The translations under genes were made by a program, and so were the position numbers. A stretch of 54,757 nucleotides of DNA from Granulosicoccaceae sp. 1_MG-2023 (GTDB lineage Bacteria; Pseudomonadota; Gammaproteobacteria; Granulosicoccales; Granulosicoccaceae), in NCBI GenBank assembly GCA_030546905.1, contig JAUOPI010000024.1, forward strand, positions 1 through 54,757, written 5' to 3'. Below, in pieces: positions 1 through 9,766 of the stretch. Position 1 is the first letter of the stretch, and each line of letters opens with the position of its first letter. The notes under the pieces were generated by a model that was not told the DNA's origin, searched no databases, and was given only the letters and a program-made list of their open reading frames with translations.

Positions 1-71
1 CACCAGATCACTTCATCGACTTGCAGCGTGTCGCCCTGATGGCTGTGCTGCCGGTTGCGGGCCTGGCGTAT

Positions 72-2258
<2,187 letters not shown>

Positions 2259-2377
2259 TTAATGTGATGCTGCTACCGGCACTACACAGAGGCATTAGAA
2301 GCCTGTGTAACCTAACCGATGCAGTGATTCTGGGCGCTATTCGTTCATTAATCTAATCGTCCTTTTCAGTGATAACG

Positions 2378-2392
2378 ATAGAGAAAATCTAT
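2378..2392. promoter_or_regulatory. OxyR-type dyad upstream of katG
   Basis: ATAG-N7-CTAT (ATAGAGAAAATCTAT), a perfect inverted repeat with the core spacing of one OxyR tetramer half-site, about 135 bases upstream of the katG start. A full OxyR operator has two such dyads 22 bases apart; the neighbouring position toward 2356 keeps only a weak match. Peroxide control of katG by OxyR is standard in this group, so the assignment is plausible but is based on one good half-site. Confidence 0.5.
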
Positions 2393-2527
2393 AGATCGGA
2401 AAAACGCCGCTGACGGAGGGCTCAGAGCCCGGACAACAGGCACAGGTCAGGAGACGGGAGGAAATGAACCCGGAACAAACAGCTGCAACAAGCCCGGACG
2501 CCGTCACAACACCGTCCGGTATGAAGC

Positions 2528-3145
2528 TCAGCCGGTGGCCGTGCGCAGCTCAGTGACAGCCGAGCCGATCACCCGCTGCGCCGATCGCAACAGATAGACC
2601 ACCAGCACTGCCGCGACCAACAGGTCCGGCCAGCCATGCCCGCTCAGCCAGACTGCCGCCGCAGCCACAAAGACCGACAGATTCGACGCGATATCGTTGC
2701 GCGAACACTCCCACACGGACGACATATTGATATCTTCGTGGCGGTGCCGCCAGAGCAGCAGCAAACACAGCGAATTGGCCAACAGCCCGGCCAGACTGAA
2801 GATACCCATTACCTCAAACAAGGGCACTTCCGGCACCATCAGCTTATAGACAATCTGCCCTGCCACCACCAGGGCGCCGGCCAGAATCAGAAAGCCTTTT
2901 ACCAAGGCCACCCGGGCTTTGGTCAGCGCGCCGCGGGACACCGCGTACAGACTCAGCGCGTAGGTAATCGCATCGCCCAGATTATCGAAACCGTCGGCAA
3001 ACAAGGCACTCGAACCGCCGTACAGGGACGCGGCGATAATCACCACAAACATCCCGGCGTTGATCAGCAAGACCATCTGCAAGGTACGCCGCTGGCGCGT
3101 ATGCAGCGCATTCAGTGAACATTCGCTATCGCAACAACCTGCCAT
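2528..3145 (-). CDS. short cation diffusion facilitator-type transporter
   Basis: Membrane protein of the cation diffusion facilitator type, likely moving a divalent metal out of the cytoplasm. At 205 residues it contains only the membrane part, with about six predicted helices; the usual C-terminal cytoplasmic metal-sensing domain of roughly 90 residues is missing. The second helix carries acidic residues in FADGFDNLGDAI, close to the family's metal site, while the usual HxxxD of helix 5 appears as ECSRND. The N-terminus is Cys-rich (MAGCCDSEC), a possible metal-binding tail. Short forms like this form a known subgroup, so it need not be a truncation. Substrate is not predictable. Confidence 0.8.
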   Translation of the reverse strand: MAGCCDSECSLNALHTRQRRTLQMVLLINAGMFVVIIAASLYGGSSALFADGFDNLGDAITYALSLYAVSRGALTKARVALVKGFLILAGALVVAGQIVYKLMVPEVPLFEVMGIFSLAGLLANSLCLLLLWRHRHEDINMSSVWECSRNDIASNLSVFVAAAAVWLSGHGWPDLLVAAVLVVYLLRSAQRVIGSAVTELRTATG

Positions 3146-3181
3146 GCTATGTCATCGTCCTGTTCTGCCGACCCGGGCGGG

Positions 3182-3565
3182 TCAGTACATCCGGTTACCG
3201 TTTTTGCTGTCTGCGGGAACCGCCTGAATGGCGTCCCAGTGCTCAACTATCTTACCGTTTTCATCGAAGCGGAAGAAATCCATGGTCACGTATTCTTCGC
3301 CGTCCGGCCAGTGCTGATGCGTGTGCAGCGCCACCAGATCGCCTTCGGCAACCGCCCGCACAAACTCAATGGTCTTGCGCGGATAGTCGCGTGCCATCGC
3401 ATTGAAATAAGCGATAAAGCCTGCCTTGCCGTCACTGACCAGCGGATTGTGCTGGGTATAGGTGTCGCCGGCATAGAGCTGCACCGCTCGGGCCGGATCG
3501 CCTTCGTAGGCCATGCGATAGTAGGCCATCGCGTTCTGCTTGTTCGCTTGGGTATTCTGTGACAC
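3182..3565 (-). CDS. SnoaL-like / NTF2-fold protein
   Basis: A 127-residue single-domain protein of the NTF2-like (SnoaL) fold. Typical features are YTQHNPLVSDGKAGFIAYF near residue 40 and a C-terminal strand with DFFRFDENGKIVEHWDAIQ, which line the pocket in polyketide-cyclase-like and ester- or lactone-processing relatives. Enzymatic function cannot be assigned from sequence; many members are uncharacterised. The start is GTG at 3565, with GGGAGG six bases upstream; no in-frame ATG fits better. It lies 28 bases downstream of the desaturase gene on the same strand and could be cotranscribed with it. Confidence 0.85.
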   Translation of the reverse strand: MSQNTQANKQNAMAYYRMAYEGDPARAVQLYAGDTYTQHNPLVSDGKAGFIAYFNAMARDYPRKTIEFVRAVAEGDLVALHTHQHWPDGEEYVTMDFFRFDENGKIVEHWDAIQAVPADSKNGNRMY

Positions 3566-3593
3566 TGCGACCTCCCCGGTGGTGCACCTGCAG

Positions 3594-4364
3594 TTACAAG
3601 GCCGACGAGGATATCAGCCCCGGCGGAATGCGGTCTTTAATCTGTTCGTGCAGGGCCGGCAGTTTCGACCAATGCACACCGTGCTTGTAATGATGTGCCG
3701 TATGGTAGCCCAGATTGCCGGTGGTGATGTTGTAAAAACGGTTCAGATTATTACGCGAGGCAGCAAACTTATCGGTGGTACTCAAGTCACGGTGGTGATC
3801 GTAAGTCGCCCAGGCCGTTAGCAACAAGCCGCAGACCATCGGCAGAACAAACAAAAACATGGCCGGCACAGGACGGAACCACACCAACGCGGCGGTCAGC
3901 ACAAAGGTCAGCGCCGTATAAAACACAAACACCGGCAGGAATTTCGGGTATTTCCGGCCGACCTTATAACCGCGGTAATAGGCCGTGCCCGCCACTTCAA
4001 GCGTGTAGGCAATCTCGCCCATGGTGCTGCCGTCGGCGTTCTGCCAGCGGCTCTCATCACGGCGCTGATCCAGATAATTCTTATGATGCCCGAACACATG
4101 ATGCAGCAACCACAGATGTGTGGTCACGCCGGTGTGCAGCGCATAGAAAAACTCCAGCACCCGGTTCATGCCGTCCGAACGGAAGGTCGGGGTATGCTGA
4201 TGATGGTGATTCCAGGCGCAGATCTTCCCTTTGGGAACCAACATCAACACCCAGTAACCGGCCAGCACCGCCGCCGAATCGATGGTCAGGTACAGAAAAA
4301 AGTCGAGCGCACTTATTGCCAGGATCACCGCAACGGGGATCCTGTCTTCAGGAAAACGAAACAC
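3594..4364 (-). CDS. membrane fatty acid desaturase
   Basis: Integral-membrane di-iron desaturase or hydroxylase family protein of 256 residues. Three histidine clusters that bind the di-iron centre are visible: HHHQH at 53-57, HHVFGHH at 88-94 and HTAHHYKHGVHW near the C-terminus. Hydrophobic segments lie at about 10-45 and 140-185, as expected for a four-helix desaturase. The likely role is to introduce a double bond or hydroxyl into an acyl chain or related lipid at the inner membrane. Exact substrate and regiochemistry are not readable. The start is GTG, with AAGGA seven bases upstream. The SnoaL-like gene follows closely downstream. Confidence 0.88.
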   Translation of the reverse strand: MFRFPEDRIPVAVILAISALDFFLYLTIDSAAVLAGYWVLMLVPKGKICAWNHHHQHTPTFRSDGMNRVLEFFYALHTGVTTHLWLLHHVFGHHKNYLDQRRDESRWQNADGSTMGEIAYTLEVAGTAYYRGYKVGRKYPKFLPVFVFYTALTFVLTAALVWFRPVPAMFLFVLPMVCGLLLTAWATYDHHRDLSTTDKFAASRNNLNRFYNITTGNLGYHTAHHYKHGVHWSKLPALHEQIKDRIPPGLISSSAL

Positions 4365-4800
4365 TATCGGTCCTTGGTCTGGGGCTTTGCGTCTTCCGGA
4401 CGCGAGGCTGTGTGAGGGGCGAAACGGACGGGCAAATGGCGGATGCGGGGGTCAGAGACGCAAGTCTGCTGTGTAAGGTAGCTTAAACCGCGCCAAAAGC
4501 GAGCGCCCACCCCGCCACTATGCCGGGATTTACAATGAAATTACATCAAACCGCCGTGCGCCGGGCGCTCTGCCCGTCACACGACCAGCCGGGCCTGCAT
4601 GGCGACAGCAAAATAGCCATGCTTCGTCCGTCTCATTTCCGCCGCTCCGTGCTAGACTCGCGCGGACCTGTTTTGCGGTGTTTTTGTTTAACGGCAGGCG
4701 TTCTCAAGCTGATCTTTAGCCGCTTGCGCCGTCGCGATCTGCGCCGTACAAACTCGGTCCGAACCGATTTTTATCTGCATACCTCTGGATCAGTCATTTA
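4365..4800. other. divergent intergenic region
   Basis: A 436-base spacer between the divergent desaturase and DMT permease genes. It must contain both promoters, but no convincing -35/-10 pair, operator dyad or RNA structure was recognised. Short open frames here lack ribosome sites and family resemblance. Confidence 0.4.
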
Positions 4801-5712
4801 ATGAACTCACAACCCGGCTCCGTTATTTTTCTGTTGGCGGCGGCGCTGTCTGCCGTCTTTATGGGGACCATTGGCGCCATTTCTGTCTATGCTGATGTTG
4901 GTGCAGAAACGGTGACGTTCTACCGTTTATTTATCGGTGCCTTGCTGACAGGCGCTGTGCTGGTGGCAAGCGGACAAAAATCCGCGCTGCTGATCTGGCC
5001 CGGATTCAAGGTCTTGATCACCGGTGCATTCCTGGCCGGCTTTGTGGTCTTCTACATCATGGCCATGAACTACACGAGCATGGCCAATGCCATCATGTTG
5101 ATCTATCTGGCACCGGTCACCGCCTCCATCCTGGCCCACTTTCTCATGGGCGAGCGCCTGGCGCTGAAAAACGCCGCCCTGATCGGTATCGCCTTGCTCG
5201 GCTTTGCCATGATGATGGAGTTCAATTTCAACCTGTCAGGCCGCAAGAACGAAGCGCTCGGTCTTTTCTACGCGCTTTGCGCCATGCTGTGTTATGCCGC
5301 GTTTATTCTGACCAACCGGCTGATTGACGGCAAAATCCCTGTCCTGACCCGCAGCGGCTACCAGATGCTGGCAGGCGCGCTGTGCATGCTCCCGCTGGTG
5401 TTGCAAGGCACAGGCGATATTACGATTGCCCAGTGGGCCTGGCTGATCACCGCCGGCGTCATCCCGGGATTCCTCGCCATCATGCTCGCGGTGGTCGCAC
5501 TCAGCGCACTGCCGGCGGCCACCTTTGGCACCCTCGCCTATCTCGAACCGATTACGGTGGTAACCCTGGGATGGGTACTGTTTGACCAAAGCCTCAATAC
5601 CCTGCAACTGAGCGGTTGTGCTTTGATTGTAGTGTCCGGCATATTGCAAGCCGTCATCCAGCAGCGCCAATCGCCTCAGCCTGCTACAGGGCAGGGGTTG
5701 GCTACGCCTTAA
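4801..5712 (+). CDS. DMT-superfamily EamA transporter
   Basis: Inner-membrane permease of the drug/metabolite transporter superfamily, 303 residues, with ten predicted helices in two EamA repeats (about 5-135 and 150-290). Small-molecule export is typical of the family; the substrate is unknown. The last 45 codons and the 45 bases after the stop are special here: diverged copies recur in the same orientation at about 9150-9335 and 15131-15242, each joined to an integron-integrase remnant. This gene is the intact parent of those fragments and marks the left edge of the integron region. The ribosome site is weak (TGGATCAG). Confidence 0.9.
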   Translation: MNSQPGSVIFLLAAALSAVFMGTIGAISVYADVGAETVTFYRLFIGALLTGAVLVASGQKSALLIWPGFKVLITGAFLAGFVVFYIMAMNYTSMANAIMLIYLAPVTASILAHFLMGERLALKNAALIGIALLGFAMMMEFNFNLSGRKNEALGLFYALCAMLCYAAFILTNRLIDGKIPVLTRSGYQMLAGALCMLPLVLQGTGDITIAQWAWLITAGVIPGFLAIMLAVVALSALPAATFGTLAYLEPITVVTLGWVLFDQSLNTLQLSGCALIVVSGILQAVIQQRQSPQPATGQGLATP

Positions 5713-5800
5713 GTCTGCGATGTAGACGATACGCGGGGTTGTGCAGGGGGTATCAGGGGGCGTTAATAACGATGCTCCACTTCCCGGACCAGCTCGATGA

Positions 5801-5821
5801 CTACGTCACGTTGTGACGTAG
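5801..5821. other. perfect stem-loop between DMT gene and cassette array
   Basis: CTACGTCAC-gtt-GTGACGTAG, a nine-base-pair perfect stem with a three-base loop, in the gap between the convergent DMT and HNH genes. It has no T-run on either side, so it is not a canonical terminator, but it could end transcription from both directions or mark the former boundary of the array. Confidence 0.45.
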
Positions 5822-5873
5822 CTACGCTGAAACAGAGTTTTGAATACCCTTGAATGTCCGCCCCAAGGAATTG

Positions 5874-6596
5874 CTAGGCATCTGCTTGAGCCTGCATCAG
5901 CTCTCGCAGCTCTTCTATCGAATACGCAGGCTTCCTGCGGTGGAGCATCGCATGGCAGTTTGGGCAAACTGGCCTGAGATCTTGTTTTGCATTCACCTGG
6001 TACTCCCGTCCCACAGATGCCAGCTCTGTTAAGTGATGCACGTGAATAAAATCCCTTCCAATTTCTCCGTATTTTTCCTCAAACGACAACCCGCATACCT
6101 GACAAGTTGTACCATAATGCTGAATGCAAAGAGTTCGGGCGCACTGATTACGTTCGTAAGCATTTATCTTAACTATGGATACTGCACCCTCATATGATGG
6201 ACCATATTCGGTGACCAGTTCAGGATAAACCTCAGACGTTGGCTCAATTATCAAGTCAAGCTCAATTAGCGCATCTGCAAGATTTTGCCGAAGCCGCCAA
6301 GTGAAGCCATCTGCCTTTTGCTCTCCAGTAGCTACCACACGCCACCAACCGGGCGATTTGTTCTCTCTTTCTGGCACATCAAGTGACAGATGTGAGGCAA
6401 TACGTTTTCCCAGATTGCCCACCGCCGCATTGGCCGGGGCGATTTGGTCACCAAAGCCGAGAGCTTTCGTGAGTTGATGGGCAGTTACTTCACATTCCTC
6501 AGAGAAGAACATGAAAGAAAGCAGCTTAAGGTTGTCTCCTCTTAGCACCCCTTCCGCGGCTAGTGCCGATTTGTATTGATCCTTCGAGACTTCCAC
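5874..6596 (-). CDS. HNH endonuclease (distal cassette gene)
   Basis: A 240-residue protein with a C-terminal HNH nuclease domain: C165-x2-C168 and C211-x2-C214 form the zinc knuckle, and H187/H188 (FIHVHHLTEL), N202-K204-D206 and H219 complete the catalytic fold. The first 120 residues form a separate domain with winged-helix-like character (AHQLTKALGFGDQIAPANAAVGNLGKR; quoted in part), likely for DNA or target recognition. Such restriction-type HNH proteins often act against foreign DNA. It lies at the distal end of the minus-strand cassette array, but no clear attC is left beside it: the upstream side is occupied by insertion-sequence debris. Confidence 0.87.
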   Translation of the reverse strand: MEVSKDQYKSALAAEGVLRGDNLKLLSFMFFSEECEVTAHQLTKALGFGDQIAPANAAVGNLGKRIASHLSLDVPERENKSPGWWRVVATGEQKADGFTWRLRQNLADALIELDLIIEPTSEVYPELVTEYGPSYEGAVSIVKINAYERNQCARTLCIQHYGTTCQVCGLSFEEKYGEIGRDFIHVHHLTELASVGREYQVNAKQDLRPVCPNCHAMLHRRKPAYSIEELRELMQAQADA

Positions 6597-7084
6597 GATC
6601 CTTCCCCCTGCCGTCCGGCTTGTTAAAAAAGATGTTTATCTTTCGTATTGATAGCTTCGTCCGCGTTCAAAGCCGCACGATGCAATCATTTGCATTCCCG
6701 CTTATAACTCTGCTTGGCGACCAATGCTTACGGATATTTACGGTTCGACCTACCCAACTTAATTTGTTTGTGGCCTGTGCAACACTTCCGGCCTCACCAA
6801 ACTTCGAAGACGTTATGGGTGCGTGAATGGCGTCGAATCGGAGTGGTGAGAGATCCATGTCCGGTAAGAGTGTGAATTCCACCGCACGCGCTGCCTTCAC
6901 TGTCGGCTACAACCCGACGGTTGCGTCCTCTGCTACGGCCACCCGCGCTTTGCCTTCGAAGGCCTCCTGCTGCCGCCGGAAGCCTACCTGGCCACCCTAT
7001 CAGATTCGCATCTACTGTGGTTCGGTAATCACTTCTAATAATATTCGCCATCGTTAGCAGAACGCCACCAGAAGGAGACTCTGG
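6597..7084. other. unassigned degenerate DNA
   Basis: About 490 bases without a convincing gene. Open frames of 75-87 codons exist on both strands but show no recognisable family, weak ribosome sites and composition that changes along the segment: AT-rich to about 6800, GC-rich from 6870 to 7000. It borders the IS3-type remnant and is most simply read as debris of former cassettes or insertion elements. Confidence 0.4.
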
Positions 7085-7440
7085 ATGAGAAAATCGAAGG
7101 TAAGTGATAGCCAGTTTATGGCTACCTTTAGGCAGGTCGAGTCTGGCAAGACTGTGCCGGAATTGTGCTGTGACCCGAGTATCAGCTCGCCCATGTTTTG
7201 TAAGTGACGATCAAAGTACGGCGGCATGGATACGTGCCAAATCGCAAGGTCCAAACAGCTAGCAGCTTAGAATGCCCTGCTTACGAAGATGTACGCCGAA
7301 GATCGCATGAAAGCGGAAGTTGTTAGGGAGGCACTCGAAAAAACAGGTGAAGCCTGCTCAGCGTCGGGAATTTGCCAAGCAGGCTGTATCTGAATCCGGC
7401 CGCTGTCTTCGTTGCGCTACCTGGGGTGGACTAGCGACAA
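7085..7440 (+). pseudogene. IS3-family transposase OrfA remnant
   Basis: Decayed start of an IS3-family element of the IS407/IS2-like type. It starts with MRKSKVSDSQFMATFRQVES, followed by GKTVPELCCDPSIS, matching the helix-turn-helix OrfA start, then a stop. After this come SKYGGMD, MYAEDRMKAEVVREALEKT and, one frame over, KPAQRREFAKQAVSESG, the typical OrfA-OrfB join. At least two in-frame stops and two frame changes are present, and the catalytic DDE part is missing. A GGAG ribosome site remains before the ATG. The element must have inserted into the cassette array and then largely been deleted. Confidence 0.75.
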
Positions 7441-7558
7441 GTCCAGCTTGTGCTCGATCAGGTAGTGCACTGCGTGCTCTAAGGTGCTGGGCTGTAGCTG
7501 TTCCCGTTATTTGATCACGCCCCATGGCATCATGTTTGTAGTGCTTGAAGCGGGCCAT
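7424..7558 (-). pseudogene. IS1182-type transposase N-terminal remnant
   Basis: On the minus strand the frame starts MARFKHYKHDAMG and, after a frame change, continues QLQPSTLEHAVHYLIEHKLDLS. Together these resemble the N-terminus of IS1182-family transposases (MARFKHYDY..., then a ...PGTFEHAVHYLIEHELDLS-like stretch). Only about 45 codons remain and the catalytic domain is absent. It abuts the IS3-type remnant in the opposite orientation. Confidence 0.65.
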
Positions 7559-7622
7559 CTGGCCACTCCTTGTCCGTTTACCTGATGCTATCAAAGCCGA
7601 GGGGATTCCATTTTTTTCTACA

Positions 7623-7710
7623 GCCTCAACGCTGAACTAAGCGGCGCCACAATAGTGGCGCCTGGTAGGCGGTCGATAGGTTGGGAACAAACCTGAGCAA
7701 CTTGTTATGT
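7623..7710 (-). repeat. integron attC site 1
   Basis: Read on the minus strand it begins with ACATAAC (R'') and ends with GTTGAGGC (R'), 88 bases, with imperfect inner complementarity and an extra GGCGCCAC/GTGGCGCC hairpin near the R' side. The stop codon of the 99-codon cassette gene lies inside R'', as is common in integron cassettes. Confidence 0.7.
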
Positions 7711-8004
7711 TACCGACCATAGAACTACGACCAATCCCTGCCAAAACAAAGTGACAAAGACCCAGACCGCACAACCAGCCCATAGATACGTCGGAACCTT
7801 GTATTTGAACACAAACCAACTGCCAACGAGCTGGACAATAGCAGTGATGCCGACCATTGCAAAAATGGATGCGTAGAGTTGACGAGAGGCCCGTTCAAAA
7901 TCGAAGTACACGCAGAAATGCACGATACCAAGGATGATAGCGATAACCAGGACGAGAAAAGTCGCCCTCTTTCGCCAACCGGGGAGATCTTCATTTAACA
8001 GCAA
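7705..8004 (-). CDS. small membrane protein (cassette)
   Basis: A 99-residue protein with three hydrophobic segments (about 13-33, 45-65 and 72-95) and no recognised domain. It sits between two attC sites and its stop codon is part of attC site 1, so it is a cassette gene by position. The start is uncertain: the frame opens with TTG at 8004 and no good ribosome site is visible. An overlapping ATG frame at 7994 gives a less coherent protein. Function unknown. Confidence 0.55.
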   Translation of the reverse strand: MLLNEDLPGWRKRATFLVLVIAIILGIVHFCVYFDFERASRQLYASIFAMVGITAIVQLVGSWFVFKYKVPTYLWAGCAVWVFVTLFWQGLVVVLWSVT

Positions 8005-8048
8005 TTGCCGGATGTGTTGGAACGAAATGAATCGACCCTCCTACCAAA

Positions 8049-8129
8049 ACATAACGCTTGAAGCATGTGCGCCTTCGGAATGGAGCCTAAGGCGCAATGT
8101 AGTAGGCATCGGCGTGCCTGAACTTATGT
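8049..8129 (-). repeat. integron attC site 2
   Basis: Minus-strand R'' is ACATAAG and R' is GTTATGT, 81 bases apart end to end. It is closely similar over its length to attC site 7 at 12868-12951: both contain AGCATG(T/C)GCGCCT(T/A)CGGAATGGAGCC and a GGCGCAATGT(A/G)GTAGGC-type stretch. Array-mates with near-identical attC sites are typical of sedentary chromosomal integrons. Confidence 0.85.
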
Positions 8130-8141
8130 TGTGCTTGAAAG

Positions 8142-8549
8142 TCACAATAAGTTCCCAATAATTATAATCACAATTATTGCGATTACGATGTAATAAAAAC
8201 TATTTGATCCAAACTCTTTTACTGTTGTTGCACAATATGGACAAACAGATTTTTCTGGACTGCCTTTATAAGTTATTATTCTAGGGACAATTTTCTTCCC
8301 ACAACCTGGGCAGTTAATTCTGTCATCAGCAGGGCGAGTATTTTTCTGGGGAGCTTTCTCGGTTATTGTGACGTTGACTGCTCTTGGGCCTTTCGCCCCT
8401 GGCTTTGACTCAAACTCAACCAAATCGCCATTTGACGGCAAAGATGCACCGTTTATACCCCGAACATTGAAGTAATGATCCTCTCCACCTTCTGACGTAA
8501 TGAAACCATAACCCTTGTCAGAGCTGAACCACTTTACTGTGCCTTGCAC
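8142..8549 (-). CDS. cold-shock domain / zinc-ribbon / membrane-anchor fusion (cassette)
   Basis: A 135-residue three-part protein. Residues 1-65 form a cold-shock domain with the RNP1-like GYGFIT motif (KWFSSDKGYGFITSEGG), a single-stranded nucleic acid binder. Residues 80-106 hold two CxxC pairs (CPGCGKK and CPYC), a zinc ribbon. Residues 118-134 are a short run of Ile/Val (YYIVIAIIVIIIIGNLL), a C-terminal membrane anchor. The start is GTG with AAGGAG upstream. Platform copy A1 lies directly upstream, so this is the first cassette behind that promoter. An anchored cold-shock protein suggests nucleic acid binding at the inner face of the membrane; this is inference. Confidence 0.85.
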   Translation of the reverse strand: MQGTVKWFSSDKGYGFITSEGGEDHYFNVRGINGASLPSNGDLVEFESKPGAKGPRAVNVTITEKAPQKNTRPADDRINCPGCGKKIVPRIITYKGSPEKSVCPYCATTVKEFGSNSFYYIVIAIIVIIIIGNLL

Positions 8550-8569
8550 GACATCTCCTTTTTCCTAAA

Positions 8570-8838
8570 ATTTTCTCTTACGAAACAGTTTCTTGACGAT
8601 CAATCACCAAGGCTGCCGCTGAAGTTACACGCCCTCTTTTGAGCCACTGCTGCTCCCGCCATGGGCGTATAAATCCGCACTTTGTTTTTCTATTTTTCAA
8701 CTCAATCATATATTTACCGTCATTTCTAATGATCTTTCCGGTGTATTGCAAATGTGTTCGTATAACTCCAATAGTCGTCAGACTCTTGACATCAGCGAAA
8801 AGCAATTTACTGTATATAAAAGCAGCATTCAAGGGTGA
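8570..8838. promoter_or_regulatory. integron platform copy A1 (attI/PintI leader)
   Basis: First of three diverged copies of the same leader (others at 10779-11120 and 14658-15000). Shared blocks include AATCACCAAGGCTGCCGCTG, the stretch TTTGAGCCAC.CTGCTCC, TTACCGTCA-TTCT and TTCGTATAACTCC. It ends in a plus-strand promoter overlapped by a LexA box that reads into an intI remnant. The far-left end with the conserved AACAGCTA is missing here, so the attI point has been lost by deletion and the cold-shock cassette now begins about 20 bases away. Confidence 0.7.
8786..8825 (+). promoter_or_regulatory. SOS-type promoter with LexA box, copy A1
   Basis: TTGACA at 8786-8791 serves as -35, and CTGTATATAAAAGCAG at 8810-8825 fits the LexA consensus CTG-N10-CAG over the -10 region. 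It reads rightward into the intI remnant. LexA control of intI is established for integrons. Confidence 0.75.
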
Positions 8839-8843
8839 ATGTA

Positions 8844-9150
8844 TTTGGACATCCCTACCTCAATACCGACGCACCCAGCTGTTTTTTTAGACAAGATTTG
8901 GGGGGCTCGTCCGCGAGGCATAGCGTATAAACCAGATCAAACCTGCCTGTTCTGGATAGTTCAGCTTCCAGTACGCCTGGAAACAGGTATGACTTCCAAC
9001 GGTATTCATTGCGGAAGAGGCCAAGTCCGTTATTCACAACCTGAACGGCAACCACAAGCTTATTACCATACTCCGCTACGGATCCGGACTGCGAATTTAC
9101 GAGGCTCTGCGCCTGAGAGTGAACACGGTTATTTTTAACGGTTGTGACTC
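8844..9150 (+). pseudogene. intI: integron integrase intI remnant, unit 1
   Basis: Two pieces of an IntI-type tyrosine recombinase survive. The N-terminal piece (LDIPTSIPTHPAVFLDKI) resembles the short leader seen in IntI proteins of environmental gammaproteobacteria and starts at a TTG where copy A3 has ATG. The second piece at about 9056-9140 reads KLITILRYGSGLRIYEALRL, continuing RVNTVIF, and matches the box I region with the catalytic Arg (GSGLR). The DNA between is frameshifted or deleted, and everything after box I, including the catalytic His/Tyr part, is replaced by the DMT gene fragment. It cannot encode an active integrase. Confidence 0.75.
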
Positions 9151-9340
9151 GATGATAAGCACTGTTTGATCAAGGCCTCAATACCCTGCAACTGAGCGGT
9201 TGTGCTTCGATTGTAGTGTCCGGCATACTGCAAGCTAACATCCAGCAACGCGAATCGCCTCAGCCTGCTTCCGGACAGGGGTTGGCTACGCCTTAAGTCT
9301 GCGATGTAGACGATTCGCGGGGTTGTGCAGGGGGCAGCGG
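9151..9340 (+). pseudogene. duplicated 3' fragment of the DMT transporter gene, copy 2
   Basis: From CTGTTTGATCAAGGCCTC at 9163 onward the sequence repeats the last 45 codons of the DMT gene and about 45 bases of its downstream flank (5578-5754), with about 14 differences over 165 bases counted by eye. Similarity fades upstream of the junction. It carries the stop codon and the downstream TCTGCGATGTAGACGAT block. The fragment follows directly on the intI remnant. Confidence 0.85.
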
Positions 9341-9391
9341 ACTGGTGCCGCCGACCCGCGCTGCCAGGCGGATGCCAGAAGACACAGCAAA

Positions 9392-9646
9392 TTACTTATT
9401 ACGGATATCTTGTAGAGCCTCATTCATTTTGAACAAAACGATAAAAAGCTCACACCAAACTCTTACGACCAAAGCTCCGACTACAATACCGACAACACCT
9501 AAAAAAAGGCTAACTAAACCAAACCCCTGATAACTACCGAACATTGCTTTTACGCCGAAAACGACAACAACAAGCAAAAGCACCCAATAAATACCGGTAA
9601 TTAACTTAGGTGTCAGCATCTTTTCAAGAGTCAAAATATCTTTCAT
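9392..9646 (-). CDS. DUF4282 membrane protein (cassette)
   Basis: An 84-residue protein matching the DUF4282 pattern: two membrane helices (LITGIYWVLLLVVVVFGVKA and the Val/Gly-rich second helix), then RVWCELFIVLFKMNEALQDI at the C-terminus, the family's best conserved stretch. Function is unknown. The start at 9646 is preferred over the ATG two codons upstream because GAAGGG is then seven bases away. Its own attC cannot be seen: the downstream side abuts the DMT gene fragment, so the cassette was truncated just after the stop. Confidence 0.82.
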   Translation of the reverse strand: MKDILTLEKMLTPKLITGIYWVLLLVVVVFGVKAMFGSYQGFGLVSLFLGVVGIVVGALVVRVWCELFIVLFKMNEALQDIRNK

Positions 9647-9766
9647 GTTCATTCCCTTCTTCGATTAAACCTTTGTTTCCAGGCAGGTCAGCACGCGCTG
9701 CTAAGAAGTAGACCCGCCACCTGTGCGACAGGACTAACCGCACACCGCACCAATCTTACCAAGAGA

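Noticed and set aside
1-71. Partial gene at the left edge
   Set aside because: All frames are short, and no domain or start can be recognised in 71 bases.
8570-8832. 84-codon minus-strand frame conserved in part between the platform copies (IYSK..., GGVIRTH...)
   Set aside because: The frame is broken differently in each copy (stops and frame changes), and it spans the LexA box and leader. Conservation is better explained by the attI/promoter DNA than by a protein.
9647-9766. attC site for the TPR-like cassette gene
   Set aside because: Inverted repeats such as GTGCG/CGCAC exist, but no clean R'/R'' core pair; too degenerate to call.
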